Source: Nocardia niwae NBRC 108934 = DSM 45340 (GTDB lineage: Bacteria; Actinomycetota; Actinomycetes; Mycobacteriales; Mycobacteriaceae). Taken from it: 43,092 bases of DNA. The DNA lies in the NCBI RefSeq assembly GCF_001613465.1, contig NZ_BDCK01000033.1, positions 1 through 43,092 of the forward strand. Direction: 5' to 3'. Positions 7,125 through 15,013 of this stretch are shown here, piece by piece (within the stretch, counting starts at the first letter, position 1; each line of letters opens with the position of its first letter). Below the pieces are notes generated by a model that was not told where the DNA came from, made no database searches, and worked only from the letters and a program-made list of their open reading frames with translations. A program made the translations under genes and the position numbers.

Positions 7125-8341
7125 CGTCGCTCCGATCCGACCACCCACATGGAGAAGTACTGCGAACCGCCGCCGTACGCGTGACCCAGCGCCTTGCGCG
7201 CGCCCTCGACCTGATAGTCCCCGGCCCGCTGCATGACCTGCTTGGCGGCCTCGGCGAACCGGATGAGCCCGGAGGCGCCGATCGGGTTGGACGACAGTAC
7301 GCCGCCGGACGGGTTGACCGGAAGGGTGCCGCCGATCTCGGTCTCGCCCTTGTCGGTGAGCTTCCACCCGTCGCCCTGCGGCACGAACCCGAGGTTCTCC
7401 AGCCACATCGGCTCGAACCAGGAGAACGGGACGTAGATCTCCGCCACGTCGATCTCCTCCAGCGGGTTGGTGATGCCCGCCGCCTCCCACAGCGCGGCGG
7501 CCGCGTCCCGGCCCGCCTGTGGGTTGACCTGGTCGCGTCCGGCGAAGGTGGTCGGCTCGGTGCGCATCGCGGTGCCGTGCACCCAGGCCACCTTCCGGCC
7601 GGTGGCCTCCACCGCCTCTGCGGCCTCCGCGTCGCCGAGTACGATCGCGCACGCGCCGTCGGAGGAGGGGCAGGTCTCGTCGAAGCGGATCGGGTCCCAC
7701 AGCATCTGCGAGGCGAGCACCGATTCCAGCGTGATGTCGGGCTGCTTCAGGTGGGCCAGCGGGTTCTTGGCGCCGTTGCGGCGATCCTTCACCGCGACCA
7801 TGGCGCCGATGTGGCCCGGCGCGTTGGAGCGCCGGATGTAGGACCGCACGTGCGGCGCGAAGTACCCGCCCGCGCCCGCGCCGACCGGCATGGTGAACGG
7901 CACCGGAATCGACAGCGCCCACATGGCGTTCGATTCCGACTGCTTCTCCCAGGCCACCGCGAGTACGCGCTTGTGCACGCCCGCCTGCACCAGGTTGGTC
8001 GCGACGATGCCGGTGGAGCCGCCGACCGAACCGGCGGTATGCACCCGCAGCAGCGGCTTGCCGGTCGCGCCGAGCGCGTCCGCCATGAACAGTTCGGGCA
8101 TCATGACGCCCTCGAACCCGTCGGGCGCCTTGCCGACCACGACCGCGTCGATGTCGGCGATGGTGAGGCCGGCGTCGGCCAGGGCGCGATCGATGGCCTC
8201 GCGGCACATCCCCGACATGGAGACGTCGGTTCGTTTCGTCACGTGATGGGTTTGTCCGGTGCCGAGCACCGCGGCCGGCGAGGGCCCACCCGTCGCCCGG
8301 CCGCCACCCCTCGAGGAATCACTGCGCGATGCGGTAGTCAT
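7121..8341 (-). CDS. ltp3: Thiolase-fold sterol side-chain aldolase Ltp3
   Basis: This 406-residue SCP2-thiolase-like protein follows ltp4 with an ATGA overlap (8338-8341). The thiolase nucleophile position reads HTAGSVGGS (about residue 96) with no cysteine, so it is unlikely to be a true thiolase. This matches lipid-transfer-protein-type aldolases (Ltp2 family), which use tyrosines to cleave 22-hydroxy-24-oxo CoA intermediates. In Rhodococcus, Ltp3 and Ltp4 are reported as aldol-lyases for C24-branched sterol side chains. The C-terminal half keeps the NPSGGVLSSNPIGASG loop and the GHAYGGGSQYF end of the fold. The first about 35 residues are a divergent Ser/Gly-rich extension. Neighbouring ltp4 and the OB-fold gene suggest a hetero-oligomer. 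Confidence 0.8.
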   Translation of the reverse strand: MTTASRSDSSRGGGRATGGPSPAAVLGTGQTHHVTKRTDVSMSGMCREAIDRALADAGLTIADIDAVVVGKAPDGFEGVMMPELFMADALGATGKPLLRVHTAGSVGGSTGIVATNLVQAGVHKRVLAVAWEKQSESNAMWALSIPVPFTMPVGAGAGGYFAPHVRSYIRRSNAPGHIGAMVAVKDRRNGAKNPLAHLKQPDITLESVLASQMLWDPIRFDETCPSSDGACAIVLGDAEAAEAVEATGRKVAWVHGTAMRTEPTTFAGRDQVNPQAGRDAAAALWEAAGITNPLEEIDVAEIYVPFSWFEPMWLENLGFVPQGDGWKLTDKGETEIGGTLPVNPSGGVLSSNPIGASGLIRFAEAAKQVMQRAGDYQVEGARKALGHAYGGGSQYFSMWVVGSERR

Positions 8342-9369
8342 TTGTTCTCCAAAACGGTCACGAGGTTCTGCTGCAGCGCGGGGCCGCTGGTCGCGTGGGC
8401 CAGCGCCTTGTTCGCCGAGCCCGCGATGATCGCTTCGGCCGCGAAGCCGATGCGCTCCAGTCCCGCGGCGAACATCGGGTGGGCCGCGAGTGCGCCACCG
8501 GACGGATTCACCTTCGTGCCGTTCGTCAGCCCGATCGCCTCGGCGAGGATCAGCTGCTGATGGCTGAACGGCGCGTGCAGTTCGGCGATATCGAAGCCGC
8601 TGACGTCGCCGCCGGTGACCGCCTTGGCCGCGGCGGTCGTCGAGGGCGAGACGGTGAGGTCGCGCGCACCGAGTACGGGAGTGTCGATCCGATGCGCCAT
8701 GCCGGTGATCCACGCGGGGCGCTCGCACAGTTCGCGGGCGCGATCGCCCACGGCCAGCACGATCGCGGCCGCGCCGTCGGTGATCGGCGCGATGTCGTGC
8801 GCGCGCAGCGGATCGGCGACGTACGGCTGGTCGAGCAGGCTGTCGGCGTCACCGGACTCGCCGGCTGCCACGGCCGCCATGTCGCGCTCGGTCCAGCGGC
8901 CCGCGTCGAGACCGGCGCGCGCCTGCAGGCCCGCGATGGACCAGGCGTCCGGCCACAGCGGCGCGACCACGTACGGGTCCAGCTGCATGGTGAGCACCTG
9001 GCGCAGCGTGCCCGCGGAGGACTTGCCGAAGCCGTACACCAGGGCCGTCTCGGCCTGTCCCGAGCGCAGTTTCACCCAGGCCTCGTACAGGGCCCATGCC
9101 GCGTCCATCTCAACGTGCGATTCGTTGATCGGCGGTACCGCGCCGATGGCGTCGATCGCCGAGATGAACGAGAAGGCCCGCCCGGCAAGGTAATCGGACG
9201 AACCCGAGCACCAGAAGTCGATGTCGGACTTGGTGATGCCGAGCCGGTCGTAGAGCTGCTGGAAGCAGGGCACCAGCATCTCGACACCGTTGGTGGTGCC
9301 GAAGGTCTCCGGCACGTGCGGCGCGTGGGCGAAACCCACGACCGCGATGTCGGTGGCGTTGTCAGTCAA
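8338..9369 (-). CDS. ltp4: Thiolase-fold sterol side-chain aldolase Ltp4
   Basis: The 343-residue SCP2-thiolase-like protein begins AVVGFAHAP and ends in a region with HAPFSHQQL and NPSGGALAAHPMFAAGL. The nucleophile position again lacks Cys (INESHVEMDAAWALYE), so a retro-aldolase or structural role is more likely than thiolysis. It starts at TTG 9369, six nt after GAGAGG; no ATG or GTG fits better. It is 12 nt downstream of the OB-fold gene and overlaps ltp3. Size and pairing with ltp3 correspond to Rv3522/Rv3523 in M. tuberculosis. Confidence 0.8.
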   Translation of the reverse strand: MTDNATDIAVVGFAHAPHVPETFGTTNGVEMLVPCFQQLYDRLGITKSDIDFWCSGSSDYLAGRAFSFISAIDAIGAVPPINESHVEMDAAWALYEAWVKLRSGQAETALVYGFGKSSAGTLRQVLTMQLDPYVVAPLWPDAWSIAGLQARAGLDAGRWTERDMAAVAAGESGDADSLLDQPYVADPLRAHDIAPITDGAAAIVLAVGDRARELCERPAWITGMAHRIDTPVLGARDLTVSPSTTAAAKAVTGGDVSGFDIAELHAPFSHQQLILAEAIGLTNGTKVNPSGGALAAHPMFAAGLERIGFAAEAIIAGSANKALAHATSGPALQQNLVTVLENK

Positions 9370-9381
9370 CGTGCGCCTCTC

Positions 9382-10401
9382 TCAGAGGTGATGGGAGTAG
9401 GTCTCGTATTCGGCGTCCGGCTCGCCGGTGGGACGGAAGTGGTCCACGTTCTCCAGGCCGTAACCCCACTCCTCGCGCGGCTTCCACACCGCCTCCACCC
9501 GCATGCCCATGCGCACCTCGCTCGCGTCGCATCCGAGCACCAGGTGCAGCACGGGGATGTCCGCGCCGTCCAGCAGCACGTAGGCCGCGACGTACGGCGG
9601 CTTGATCCGCTGCCCGAGGAACGGCACGTTGACGATGCAGAAGGTGGTGACCGTGCCGCGATCGGACAACTCGATGAATTCGTTGGTCGGCCTGCCGTCG
9701 GTCGGGTTCGCGCCGCGCGGCGGGAAGTACACCTTCCCCGCGGCGTCGGTGCGCGCGCCGATCAGCTTGCCTTCGGCGAGTCCGCGCAGGTAGACGGTTT
9801 CCTGCGGCGAGGCGGTGTGCTTGTAGGACAGATCGACCGGCGTGACGAGCATGGTGACGGGGTCGGCCGCGGTGGATTCCGCTGGTGCGGAGGACTTTTC
9901 GCCCGGCTCGAAGCAGACGATGTCGCGAATGCTGCCCTCGGTCTGCTCGGCCCAGCGGGCGGTCACCCGCAAGCCCTTCCGGATGTCCTCTGGGGCGGCG
10001 ACGTCGACGGCGTGCAGCAGCGTGGTGTCCGCGCCGTCCAACCGGATCAGCGCCCAGGCGAACGGACGGTCGAACGGCTGGCCGGGCAGCGGCTCGCGCA
10101 CCCAGGTCCACGATTCGACGGTGCCGGTGTCGGCGACGTCGACGAACTCGGTCAGCGGTTCGGCGGTGATCGGATCGTATTCCGGCGGCGGCACGATCAC
10201 CCGGCCGTCCGAGCCGCGCGCGCCGACGATCTTGTGGTCGCGCAAGCGGGTCAGGAAGGTTCCGATGGTGGAGCCGACGGAGCGGGTGTAATCGAAACGC
10301 ACCCGCAGGGGCGCGCTGAGTACCTCGGGCACGGCGTCCGTGTTCAATGCCGTGCCGCTACCACCAGCGATTGCCGTGGATGCAGTATTCCCCTGAGTCA
10401 C
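9382..10401 (-). CDS. Tandem DUF35/OB-fold protein, Rv3521-like
   Basis: The 339-residue protein contains two repeats of a DUF35 (rubredoxin-like ribbon plus OB-fold) unit, about residues 15-155 and 175-330. Each has a GAR...PP segment followed by an OB-fold (SWTWVREPLPG... and TTFCIVNVPFLG...). In both units the four zinc-ribbon cysteines are absent (GARGSDGRVIVPPPEYDP and GARTDAAGKVYFPPRGANP). DUF35 proteins partner thiolase-fold enzymes; the ChsH2 DUF35 domain activates the Ltp2 aldolase. I infer that this protein is the partner of Ltp3/Ltp4. It is first in the operon. The GTG at 10401 lies 9 nt from the KstR box and has no ribosome site, so its mRNA may be leaderless. Confidence 0.75.
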   Translation of the reverse strand: MTQGNTASTAIAGGSGTALNTDAVPEVLSAPLRVRFDYTRSVGSTIGTFLTRLRDHKIVGARGSDGRVIVPPPEYDPITAEPLTEFVDVADTGTVESWTWVREPLPGQPFDRPFAWALIRLDGADTTLLHAVDVAAPEDIRKGLRVTARWAEQTEGSIRDIVCFEPGEKSSAPAESTAADPVTMLVTPVDLSYKHTASPQETVYLRGLAEGKLIGARTDAAGKVYFPPRGANPTDGRPTNEFIELSDRGTVTTFCIVNVPFLGQRIKPPYVAAYVLLDGADIPVLHLVLGCDASEVRMGMRVEAVWKPREEWGYGLENVDHFRPTGEPDAEYETYSHHL

Positions 10402-10410
10402 GATATCGAG

Positions 10411-10424
10411 TAGAACAGGTTCTA
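10411..10424. promoter_or_regulatory. KstR operator between the ltp operon and the LLM gene
   Basis: TAGAACAGGTTCTA matches TnnAACnnGTTnnA perfectly and is itself nearly palindromic. It is the only box in the 61-nt divergent gap, so it probably controls both the leftward five-gene operon and the rightward LLM gene. Confidence 0.88.
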
Positions 10425-10462
10425 ACTCTGGTGGCAAGCAGTTGATCGGAAAGGGGTCCGGC

Positions 10463-11497
10463 GTGAAGTTCGGATTGCAACTCGGGTACTGGATGGCCCA
10501 GCCGCCCGCCAATGCGGGGGAGCTGGTGGTGGCGGCCGAGGAGGCCGGGTTCGACGCCGTCTTCGCCGCCGAGTCGTGGGGCTCGGACGCCTTCGGCCCG
10601 CTCACCTGGTGGGGTTCCGCCACGCGGCGGGTGCGGCTGGGCACCTCGGTGGTCCAGATGTCGGCGCGCACGCCCGCCGCGACCGCCATGCACGCTCTCA
10701 CCCTCGACCATCTCAGTGGCGGCCGCGCGATCCTCGGTCTGGGCGTCTCGGGCCCGCAGGTGGTCGAGGGCTGGTACGGCCAGCCGTTCGCCAAGCCGTT
10801 GCAGCGCACCCGCGAGTACGTCGGGATCGTGCGCCAGGTGCTCGCCCGGCAGGCGCCGGTCACCAGCGACGGCCCGCACTACCCGCTGCCCTACACCGGG
10901 CCGGGCTCGATCGGGCTCGGTAAGCCGCTGAAGCCGATCGTGCATCCGCTACGTGCGGATTTGCCGATCTGGCTGGGTGCGGAGGGGCCGAAGAACGTGG
11001 CACTCACCGCCGAGATCGCCGACGGCTGGCTGGCCATCTACTACGCGCCCCGGCTGGCAGGCATGTACGACGAGTGGCTCGACGAGGGCTTCGCGCGAGC
11101 GGGCGCGCGGCGTAGTAGGGACGACTTCGAGATCGCCGCGAGTTGCCAGGTGGTGATCACCGATGACCCGGCGAGCGAGCTGGAGCGGATGCGCTGGATC
11201 ATGGCGCTCTACATCGGCGGCATGGGCGCGCCGGAGCTGAACTTCCACGCCCAGGTGTACCGGCGGATGGGATACGACCGCGAGGTCGACGAGATCGGCA
11301 AGCTGTTCCAATCCGGCAAGAAGGCCGAAGCCGCCGCGGCGGTGCCGGACGAGCTCATTCTGGACACCGCGATCATCGGCGACGAGGAGCATGTGCGCAA
11401 ACAGCTGCGGGTCTGGGAGGCGGCGGGCGTCACCATGATGCTGGTGTCGGTTCCCGATGTCGCGCAATTGCATCGGCTCGCACCCCTTGTCGAATAG
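10463..11497 (+). CDS. F420-dependent LLM oxidoreductase, Rv3520c family
   Basis: The 344-residue protein opens KFGLQLGYWMAQPP and carries LLM hallmarks: the AEEAGFDAVFAAESWGSDAF region, DHLSGGRAILGLGVSGPQVVEGW (about residues 86-108) and IWLGAEGPKNVALTAEIADGW. These match the Rv3520c family of F420-dependent oxidoreductases, a KstR-regulated gene in M. tuberculosis. GTG 10463 has a ribosome site (GGAAAGGGG, 5 nt away). Its stop (11495-11497) directly abuts the next KstR box, and the -35 of the following promoter lies inside its last codons. The substrate is unknown; a steroid is expected from context. Confidence 0.8.
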   Translation: MKFGLQLGYWMAQPPANAGELVVAAEEAGFDAVFAAESWGSDAFGPLTWWGSATRRVRLGTSVVQMSARTPAATAMHALTLDHLSGGRAILGLGVSGPQVVEGWYGQPFAKPLQRTREYVGIVRQVLARQAPVTSDGPHYPLPYTGPGSIGLGKPLKPIVHPLRADLPIWLGAEGPKNVALTAEIADGWLAIYYAPRLAGMYDEWLDEGFARAGARRSRDDFEIAASCQVVITDDPASELERMRWIMALYIGGMGAPELNFHAQVYRRMGYDREVDEIGKLFQSGKKAEAAAAVPDELILDTAIIGDEEHVRKQLRVWEAAGVTMMLVSVPDVAQLHRLAPLVE

Positions 11498-11515
11498 TAG
11501 AACACGTTCTAGATT
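11487..11515 (+). promoter_or_regulatory. KstR-overlapped leaderless promoter of the acyl-CoA ligase
   Basis: The -35 is TTGTCG at 11487-11492, the spacer is 17 nt and the -10 is TAGATT at 11510-11515. A perfect KstR box, TAGAACACGTTCTA, spans 11498-11511 and its last TA is the start of the -10. GTG 11523 lies 7 nt beyond the -10, so the transcript is predicted to start at the start codon. Confidence 0.75.
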
Positions 11516-11522
11516 CATTGGG

Positions 11523-13121
11523 GTGACTGCCTCACCCGCCCCGTCGGCCCCGCCTCCGCACCATCCCCCCGGGCAGGAGCCAGTGAAAATCCTCGGTCTG
11601 TGGAACATCGCCGAAGCCGAACCCGATCGGATCGCGATGGTCGATCCCTCGGGCCGGGAGGTGACGTACCGCGAATTGGCCACGCTCGCCAATCGTTACG
11701 CCACCGGCCTGCGCGGGCTCGGCCTGAACACCGGTGACGTGCTGGTGAGCATGGTGCACAACTGCGTGGAAGCCATCGCGGCGTATTTCGCGGCCTACCA
11801 GTCCGGGTTGTACATCGTCGCGGTGAACTGGCATCTCACCGGTCCGGAGGTCGCCTACATCCTGGCCGACAGCGAAGCGAAGGCGTTCATCGCCGGCGAT
11901 CGTTTCGCCGCCGCCGCCAAGGCCGCCGCCGACGAGGCCGGGTTGCCCGCGACGGCGCGCTTCGCGGTGGGTGAGATCGAAGGCTTCAAATCGGTGTCCT
12001 GGCTGGGCGCCGCGGACACCGGGCGTCCGTCCGACCGCAGCACCGGCGCGCCCATGCTCTACACGTCCGGAACCACCGGGCGGCCCAAGGGGGTGCGGCG
12101 GCCGCTCACCGGCGCGGACCCCGATGTCGTCCCGCCGCACACCACCGCGTTCTTCGGCCTGTTCGAGCTCGCACCCTACGACGACCATGTGCACATCTGC
12201 GGCTCGCCGCTGTACCACACGGCGGTGCTGAACTTCGCCACCATCTCGATCCAGCTGGGCCACAAGCTCGTTCTGATGGATCGCTGGGATCCCGAGGACA
12301 TGCTGCGGCTGATCGACAAGCACCGGGTGACGCACAGTCACATGGTGCCCACCCAGTTCCATCGCCTGCTCGCACTGCCGGAAGAGGTACGCGCCAAGTA
12401 CGACGTGTCCTCGCTGCGCAGCATGGTGCACGGCGCCGCGCCCTGCCCGCAGGAGACCAAGCGGCAGATGCTCGAGTGGTGGGGGCCGACGGTCACCGAG
12501 TACTACGCGGCCACCGAGGGCGGCGGCACGGTGATCAACGGCGCCGACTGGCTGCGCAAACCGGGCTCGGTCGGCAAGGCGTGGCCGTGGTCGGTGATCA
12601 AAGTGCTCAGCGAGGAAGACGGCACCGAGGTCCCGGCCGGGGAGACCGGTCTGGTGTACATGCGCATGGGCGCTTCGAGTTTCGAATACCACCACGACAA
12701 GGCCAAGACCGAGGACTCGCGCGTCGGTGACCTGTTCACCGTCGGCGACATCGGCCACCTCGACGAGGACGGCTACCTCTACCTGCACGATCGTCGTTCG
12801 GATCTGATCCTGTCCGGCGGTGTGAACATCTACCCGGCCGAGGTCGAGAACGTCCTGATCACCCACCCGAAGGTCGCCGACGTGGCGGTCTTCGGCGTCC
12901 CGCATCCGGATTGGGGCCAGGAAGTGAAGGCCGTCGTGCAGCCCGCCGACGGAACCGACGGCGACGACGCGCTCACCGAGGAACTGCTCGCTTTCGCCGC
13001 TACCCAATTGGCGAAGTACAAGATGCCCAAGTCGATCGACTATCTACCCGAACTGCCGCGCGATCCCAACGGCAAGCTCTACAAGCGCAAGCTGCGGGAA
13101 CGGTACATTCCCGCCTCCTGA
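11523..13121 (+). CDS. Acyl-CoA/steroid-CoA ligase (FadD family)
   Basis: This 532-residue adenylate-forming enzyme has the phosphate-binding loop YTSGTTGRPKGVRR (about residues 178-192), the YYAATEGGG motif (A5, about 326-334), GDIGHLDEDGYLYLHDRRSDLILSGG (A7/A8) and the catalytic Lys in DPNGKLYKRKL near the C-terminus. It activates a carboxylic acid through an acyl-AMP to a CoA ester. KstR control suggests a sterol side-chain or other steroid carboxylate. It is a second ligase besides FadD19 and I cannot fix its ortholog. The GTG at 11523 is favoured by the promoter geometry. An internal GTG at 11583 with an AGGAG site is an alternative that drops a Pro-rich leader of 20 residues. Confidence 0.8.
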   Translation: MTASPAPSAPPPHHPPGQEPVKILGLWNIAEAEPDRIAMVDPSGREVTYRELATLANRYATGLRGLGLNTGDVLVSMVHNCVEAIAAYFAAYQSGLYIVAVNWHLTGPEVAYILADSEAKAFIAGDRFAAAAKAAADEAGLPATARFAVGEIEGFKSVSWLGAADTGRPSDRSTGAPMLYTSGTTGRPKGVRRPLTGADPDVVPPHTTAFFGLFELAPYDDHVHICGSPLYHTAVLNFATISIQLGHKLVLMDRWDPEDMLRLIDKHRVTHSHMVPTQFHRLLALPEEVRAKYDVSSLRSMVHGAAPCPQETKRQMLEWWGPTVTEYYAATEGGGTVINGADWLRKPGSVGKAWPWSVIKVLSEEDGTEVPAGETGLVYMRMGASSFEYHHDKAKTEDSRVGDLFTVGDIGHLDEDGYLYLHDRRSDLILSGGVNIYPAEVENVLITHPKVADVAVFGVPHPDWGQEVKAVVQPADGTDGDDALTEELLAFAATQLAKYKMPKSIDYLPELPRDPNGKLYKRKLRERYIPAS

Positions 13122-13227
13122 GACTCGGCCCCGGACGGACGGCTGTCGGGCAGCGTCCGGCAGACGGTAGGCGCGCCGCGTAGCCGGGCCGCTGGGGCTG
13201 TGACCCGGCCACGCGACGACGCCGAAA

Positions 13228-13268
13228 GCGAATGCGCCCTTCACGATTCCCGTGAAGGGCGCATTCGC
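13228..13268 (+). terminator. Perfect 18-bp hairpin after the ligase gene
   Basis: Arms at 13228-13245 and 13251-13268 are exact complements around a 5-nt loop. It is the strongest hairpin in the window and stands between the sterol gene and the accessory patch. Its right arm contains AGGGCGCATTC, which recurs at 16546-16556. Confidence 0.8.
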
Positions 13269-13321
13269 GTCCCCGCGAGATCGGACTCTGGGGGCTTACG
13301 TCGTCTCGATTCCGCTCCGGC

Positions 13322-13528
13322 TCACTCGTCCGGTGTGTACTCGGCGTACCGCCCCGACGTGGGGAAGGTGGCTAGGGCCAACTCCCGTGCAGCTTGGATC
13401 AATGCGGCTATGGCCCGGTGCTCGGGACCGAGGTACCGGCCCGCTTCCTCTGTGATCTGTTGGAGCTGGTCTCGTAGCCGCACCGAGGTTTCCTTGTCGA
13501 GTGCGCCGGGGGGTTCCGTGGTAGACAT
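13322..13528 (-). CDS. Small helical protein of unknown function (68 aa)
   Basis: I do not recognise the family. The protein is acidic and predicted mostly helical (VRLRDQLQQITEEAGRYLG then IAALIQAARELALATF), with a short polar tail. It has no signal peptide or membrane segment, so it is probably cytosolic. ATG 13528 has a clear ribosome site (CAGAGGAG). It is the last gene of the leftward accessory operon, 13 nt after the secreted-protein gene. Confidence 0.6.
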   Translation of the reverse strand: MSTTEPPGALDKETSVRLRDQLQQITEEAGRYLGPEHRAIAALIQAARELALATFPTSGRYAEYTPDE

Positions 13529-13541
13529 ACCGCTCCTCTGG

Positions 13542-13973
13542 TCAGAACCGGTGAGGGCACTTGGAGGTCGGGACCTCCACCGCGCCGGAGGCGTTGTTGT
13601 AGGTGAACTGGTGCCCCTGAATCTTGCCGCGTATACCGACGCTGACACGCCACTTCCCGGCGTAGCACGCAGCCGACACCGCGTAGGAGTGTCCACCGCC
13701 CCGGAACGGTGGGGGGATGGTCGAATCGGTTCGGGTAGAGACAACCTCCCACCGACCGACCTCCTCGTGCTGCAACGCCAAGACGATTATGTGTTCGTCC
13801 GGCGGGACATCACACGCGGCAATGCCGTCGCCCGTGATCTGGGGCGGTAGCACTGTCGGCACCGAGTGCGTGAACTCGAAATCGCAACTGCGGGCGGCGT
13901 GGGCCGTGCCGGTAGCCGCTGGACTCATGCCGATCAGCACAGCCGCAGCGATCAGCCCAGTAATGGTTTTCAA
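13542..13973 (-). CDS. Small secreted protein of unknown function (143 aa)
   Basis: An N-terminal Sec signal peptide is plain: KTITGLIAAAVLIG followed by an AHA-type cleavage site near residue 26. The mature part of about 117 residues has three to four Cys (RSCDFEF, AACDVPP, SAACYAG, TSKCPHRF), compatible with two disulfides, and a beta-rich pattern. The start is TTG 13973, overlapping the previous stop as TTGA, with a GGGGG ribosome site 7 nt upstream. I do not recognise the family. The coupling to cytosolic and membrane mini-proteins suggests one shared role at the cell envelope. Confidence 0.6.
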   Translation of the reverse strand: MKTITGLIAAAVLIGMSPAATGTAHAARSCDFEFTHSVPTVLPPQITGDGIAACDVPPDEHIIVLALQHEEVGRWEVVSTRTDSTIPPPFRGGGHSYAVSAACYAGKWRVSVGIRGKIQGHQFTYNNASGAVEVPTSKCPHRF

Positions 13974-14119
13974 CGGTTATCCCCCGATTTCGATGTCAGA
14001 CCGGACCTAACTCGCTCCAGAAGATCGGGCGTTGGAGGTTCCCACTCGTCAAAGCTGGAGAGAAGAAACAGACCCGATCTCGTACCGGGATCACGTTCCG
14101 GAAGACCCTCGCCGGTCAT
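13970..14119 (-). CDS. Small protein of unknown function (49 aa)
   Basis: This 49-codon frame opens with ATG directly after the TAG stop of the gene before it (TAGATG) and ends in a TGA that overlaps the TTG start of the secreted-protein gene. It is short, Pro/Glu/Leu-rich and soluble, with SSFDEWEPPTPDLLERVRSG in the middle. That segment resembles an amphipathic helix. It has no recognised family. The tight coupling on both sides is the main evidence that it is a gene. Confidence 0.5.
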   Translation of the reverse strand: MTGEGLPERDPGTRSGLFLLSSFDEWEPPTPDLLERVRSGLTSKSGDNR

Positions 14120-14251
14120 CTAGATACCGCCTTGCTGACGCGTATCTTCGCGTTCGATCCGGTCCCGCCCCTGTTTCGGTATCCGCTGAGGCCAGAACAC
14201 TACCGCGAAGAACGCGACCAGCGGGACAGCGAAGGCTATGAACAACCCCAT
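14120..14251 (-). CDS. 43-residue single-pass membrane mini-protein
   Basis: The frame encodes a hydrophobic N-terminal helix (GLFIAFAVPLVAFFAVVFW, residues 2-20) followed by a basic and acidic tail (RIPKQGRDRIERED). This is a typical small single-pass protein with its tail in the cytoplasm. Its ATG overlaps the stop of the previous gene (TGATG at 14249-14253) and its TAG directly precedes the next ATG. It is a candidate for a membrane toxin-like or regulatory peptide, but nothing in the sequence proves it. Confidence 0.5.
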   Translation of the reverse strand: MGLFIAFAVPLVAFFAVVFWPQRIPKQGRDRIEREDTRQQGGI

Positions 14252-14463
14252 CACGCGGGCTCCGTCTCGTCGTCCGCCGAACCGAGTCGTTCCGCTTCAC
14301 CAGGGCCGAACGCCCGAGCATCGTTACACGACTGCCGGCTGTGGTGGAACTCGACATACACGCCCGGCTCTGCCTCGCCGGTGTCACCCCACCGTTCGAA
14401 CACGCCACCAGGAAACGGGTAAAGCTTTGTGCGCCTGCGTTGCTGGTCTCCGTCTGTGGTCAT
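14251..14463 (-). CDS. Small protein of unknown function (70 aa), first gene of leftward operon
   Basis: The 70-residue protein begins TTDGDQQRRRTKLYPFPGG and contains VYVEFHHSRQSCNDARAFGP. ATG 14463 has a strong ribosome site (AGGGGG, 6-7 nt away), so the longer upstream reading is not needed. It is soluble and has an acidic tail. The family is not recognised. It opens the operon that reads away from the XRE-regulator operon, so both probably share the control region 14464-14683. Confidence 0.55.
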   Translation of the reverse strand: MTTDGDQQRRRTKLYPFPGGVFERWGDTGEAEPGVYVEFHHSRQSCNDARAFGPGEAERLGSADDETEPA

Positions 14464-14495
14464 CTCAACCCCCTGTAGTAGGCAAGTGGTAGGCA

Positions 14496-14663
14496 CCCCG
14501 TGACCGGTTCGCGGCACATGTCACGGGGGCCGACCCCGACGGTACGAATCGTCTACCGCGCCGGTCCACGATCGTGCTCAATCGTGCACGAGTCAAAGAT
14601 TTCCAGTGCTTACCTGGTATCACTGAGCCACAATCGGTTCTGTACGTGCAATCTCGTGCACGA
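14496..14663. promoter_or_regulatory. Divergent control region with paired palindromes
   Basis: An inverted repeat CCCCGTGAC (14496-14504) and GTCACGGGG (14520-14528) is followed by palindrome CACGATCGTG (14567-14576). Two exact copies of palindrome TCGTGCACGA lie at 14582-14591 and 14654-14663. ATCGTGC is also directly repeated with 10-bp period (14571 and 14581). These are good operator candidates for the XRE regulator encoded in the rightward operon. Confidence 0.5.
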
Positions 14664-14683
14664 CATGATTCGGAGGTACACAG

Positions 14684-15013
14684 ATGCCGTTACGTTTCCT
14701 TGGCAAAGGCGGAAGCACCAACAACGGGTGCCCTACTTTGCTGGCGAATGATCCCGGCGGGTACGTCGTCCAAGCATGGAAAACGGACCGGGCCGATACA
14801 GTCGAGTTGCCACAGCTGCTACTCGGGTTCTTGGAACCGGACACGTTCATCGGTGCGACGTTGACCGACACCGGCCGGGGAACATTCCGGCTCACCGGTC
14901 GGCCGGTCACTGAACCGGAACTACTCGCCCAGCTCGACATCGCGGACGACGAAACCGCTATAGAGGTTCCGAAGCTAGAAAGGACATTCTACGGTGCTGC
15001 TAGTGCCCGATGA
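14684..15013 (+). CDS. Small conserved actinobacterial protein next to DUF6879 gene (109 aa)
   Basis: The protein opens PLRFLGKGGSTNNGCPTLLA and contains YVVQAWKTDR, later TGRPVTEPELLAQLDI. I recall this type of protein as a common hypothetical that precedes DUF6879 genes in Nocardia and Streptomyces; no function is known. ATG 14684 follows CGGAGGT with 7-nt spacing. Its 3' end overlaps the DUF6879 gene by 20 nt. Compared with such proteins it seems to carry an extra middle segment (about residues 36-70). Confidence 0.65.
   Translation: MPLRFLGKGGSTNNGCPTLLANDPGGYVVQAWKTDRADTVELPQLLLGFLEPDTFIGATLTDTGRGTFRLTGRPVTEPELLAQLDIADDETAIEVPKLERTFYGAASAR

Noticed and set aside
14091..14408. 105-codon minus-strand frame overlapping the small coupled genes
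   Set aside because: It conflicts with the overlapping 70- and 43-codon genes that have coupled junctions and a membrane helix; composition is Arg/Ser-rich and it has no ribosome site.
14500..14864. Plus-strand frames before the 109-residue gene
   Set aside because: They overlap the control palindromes and the strong start at 14684, have no ribosome site, and resemble no family.
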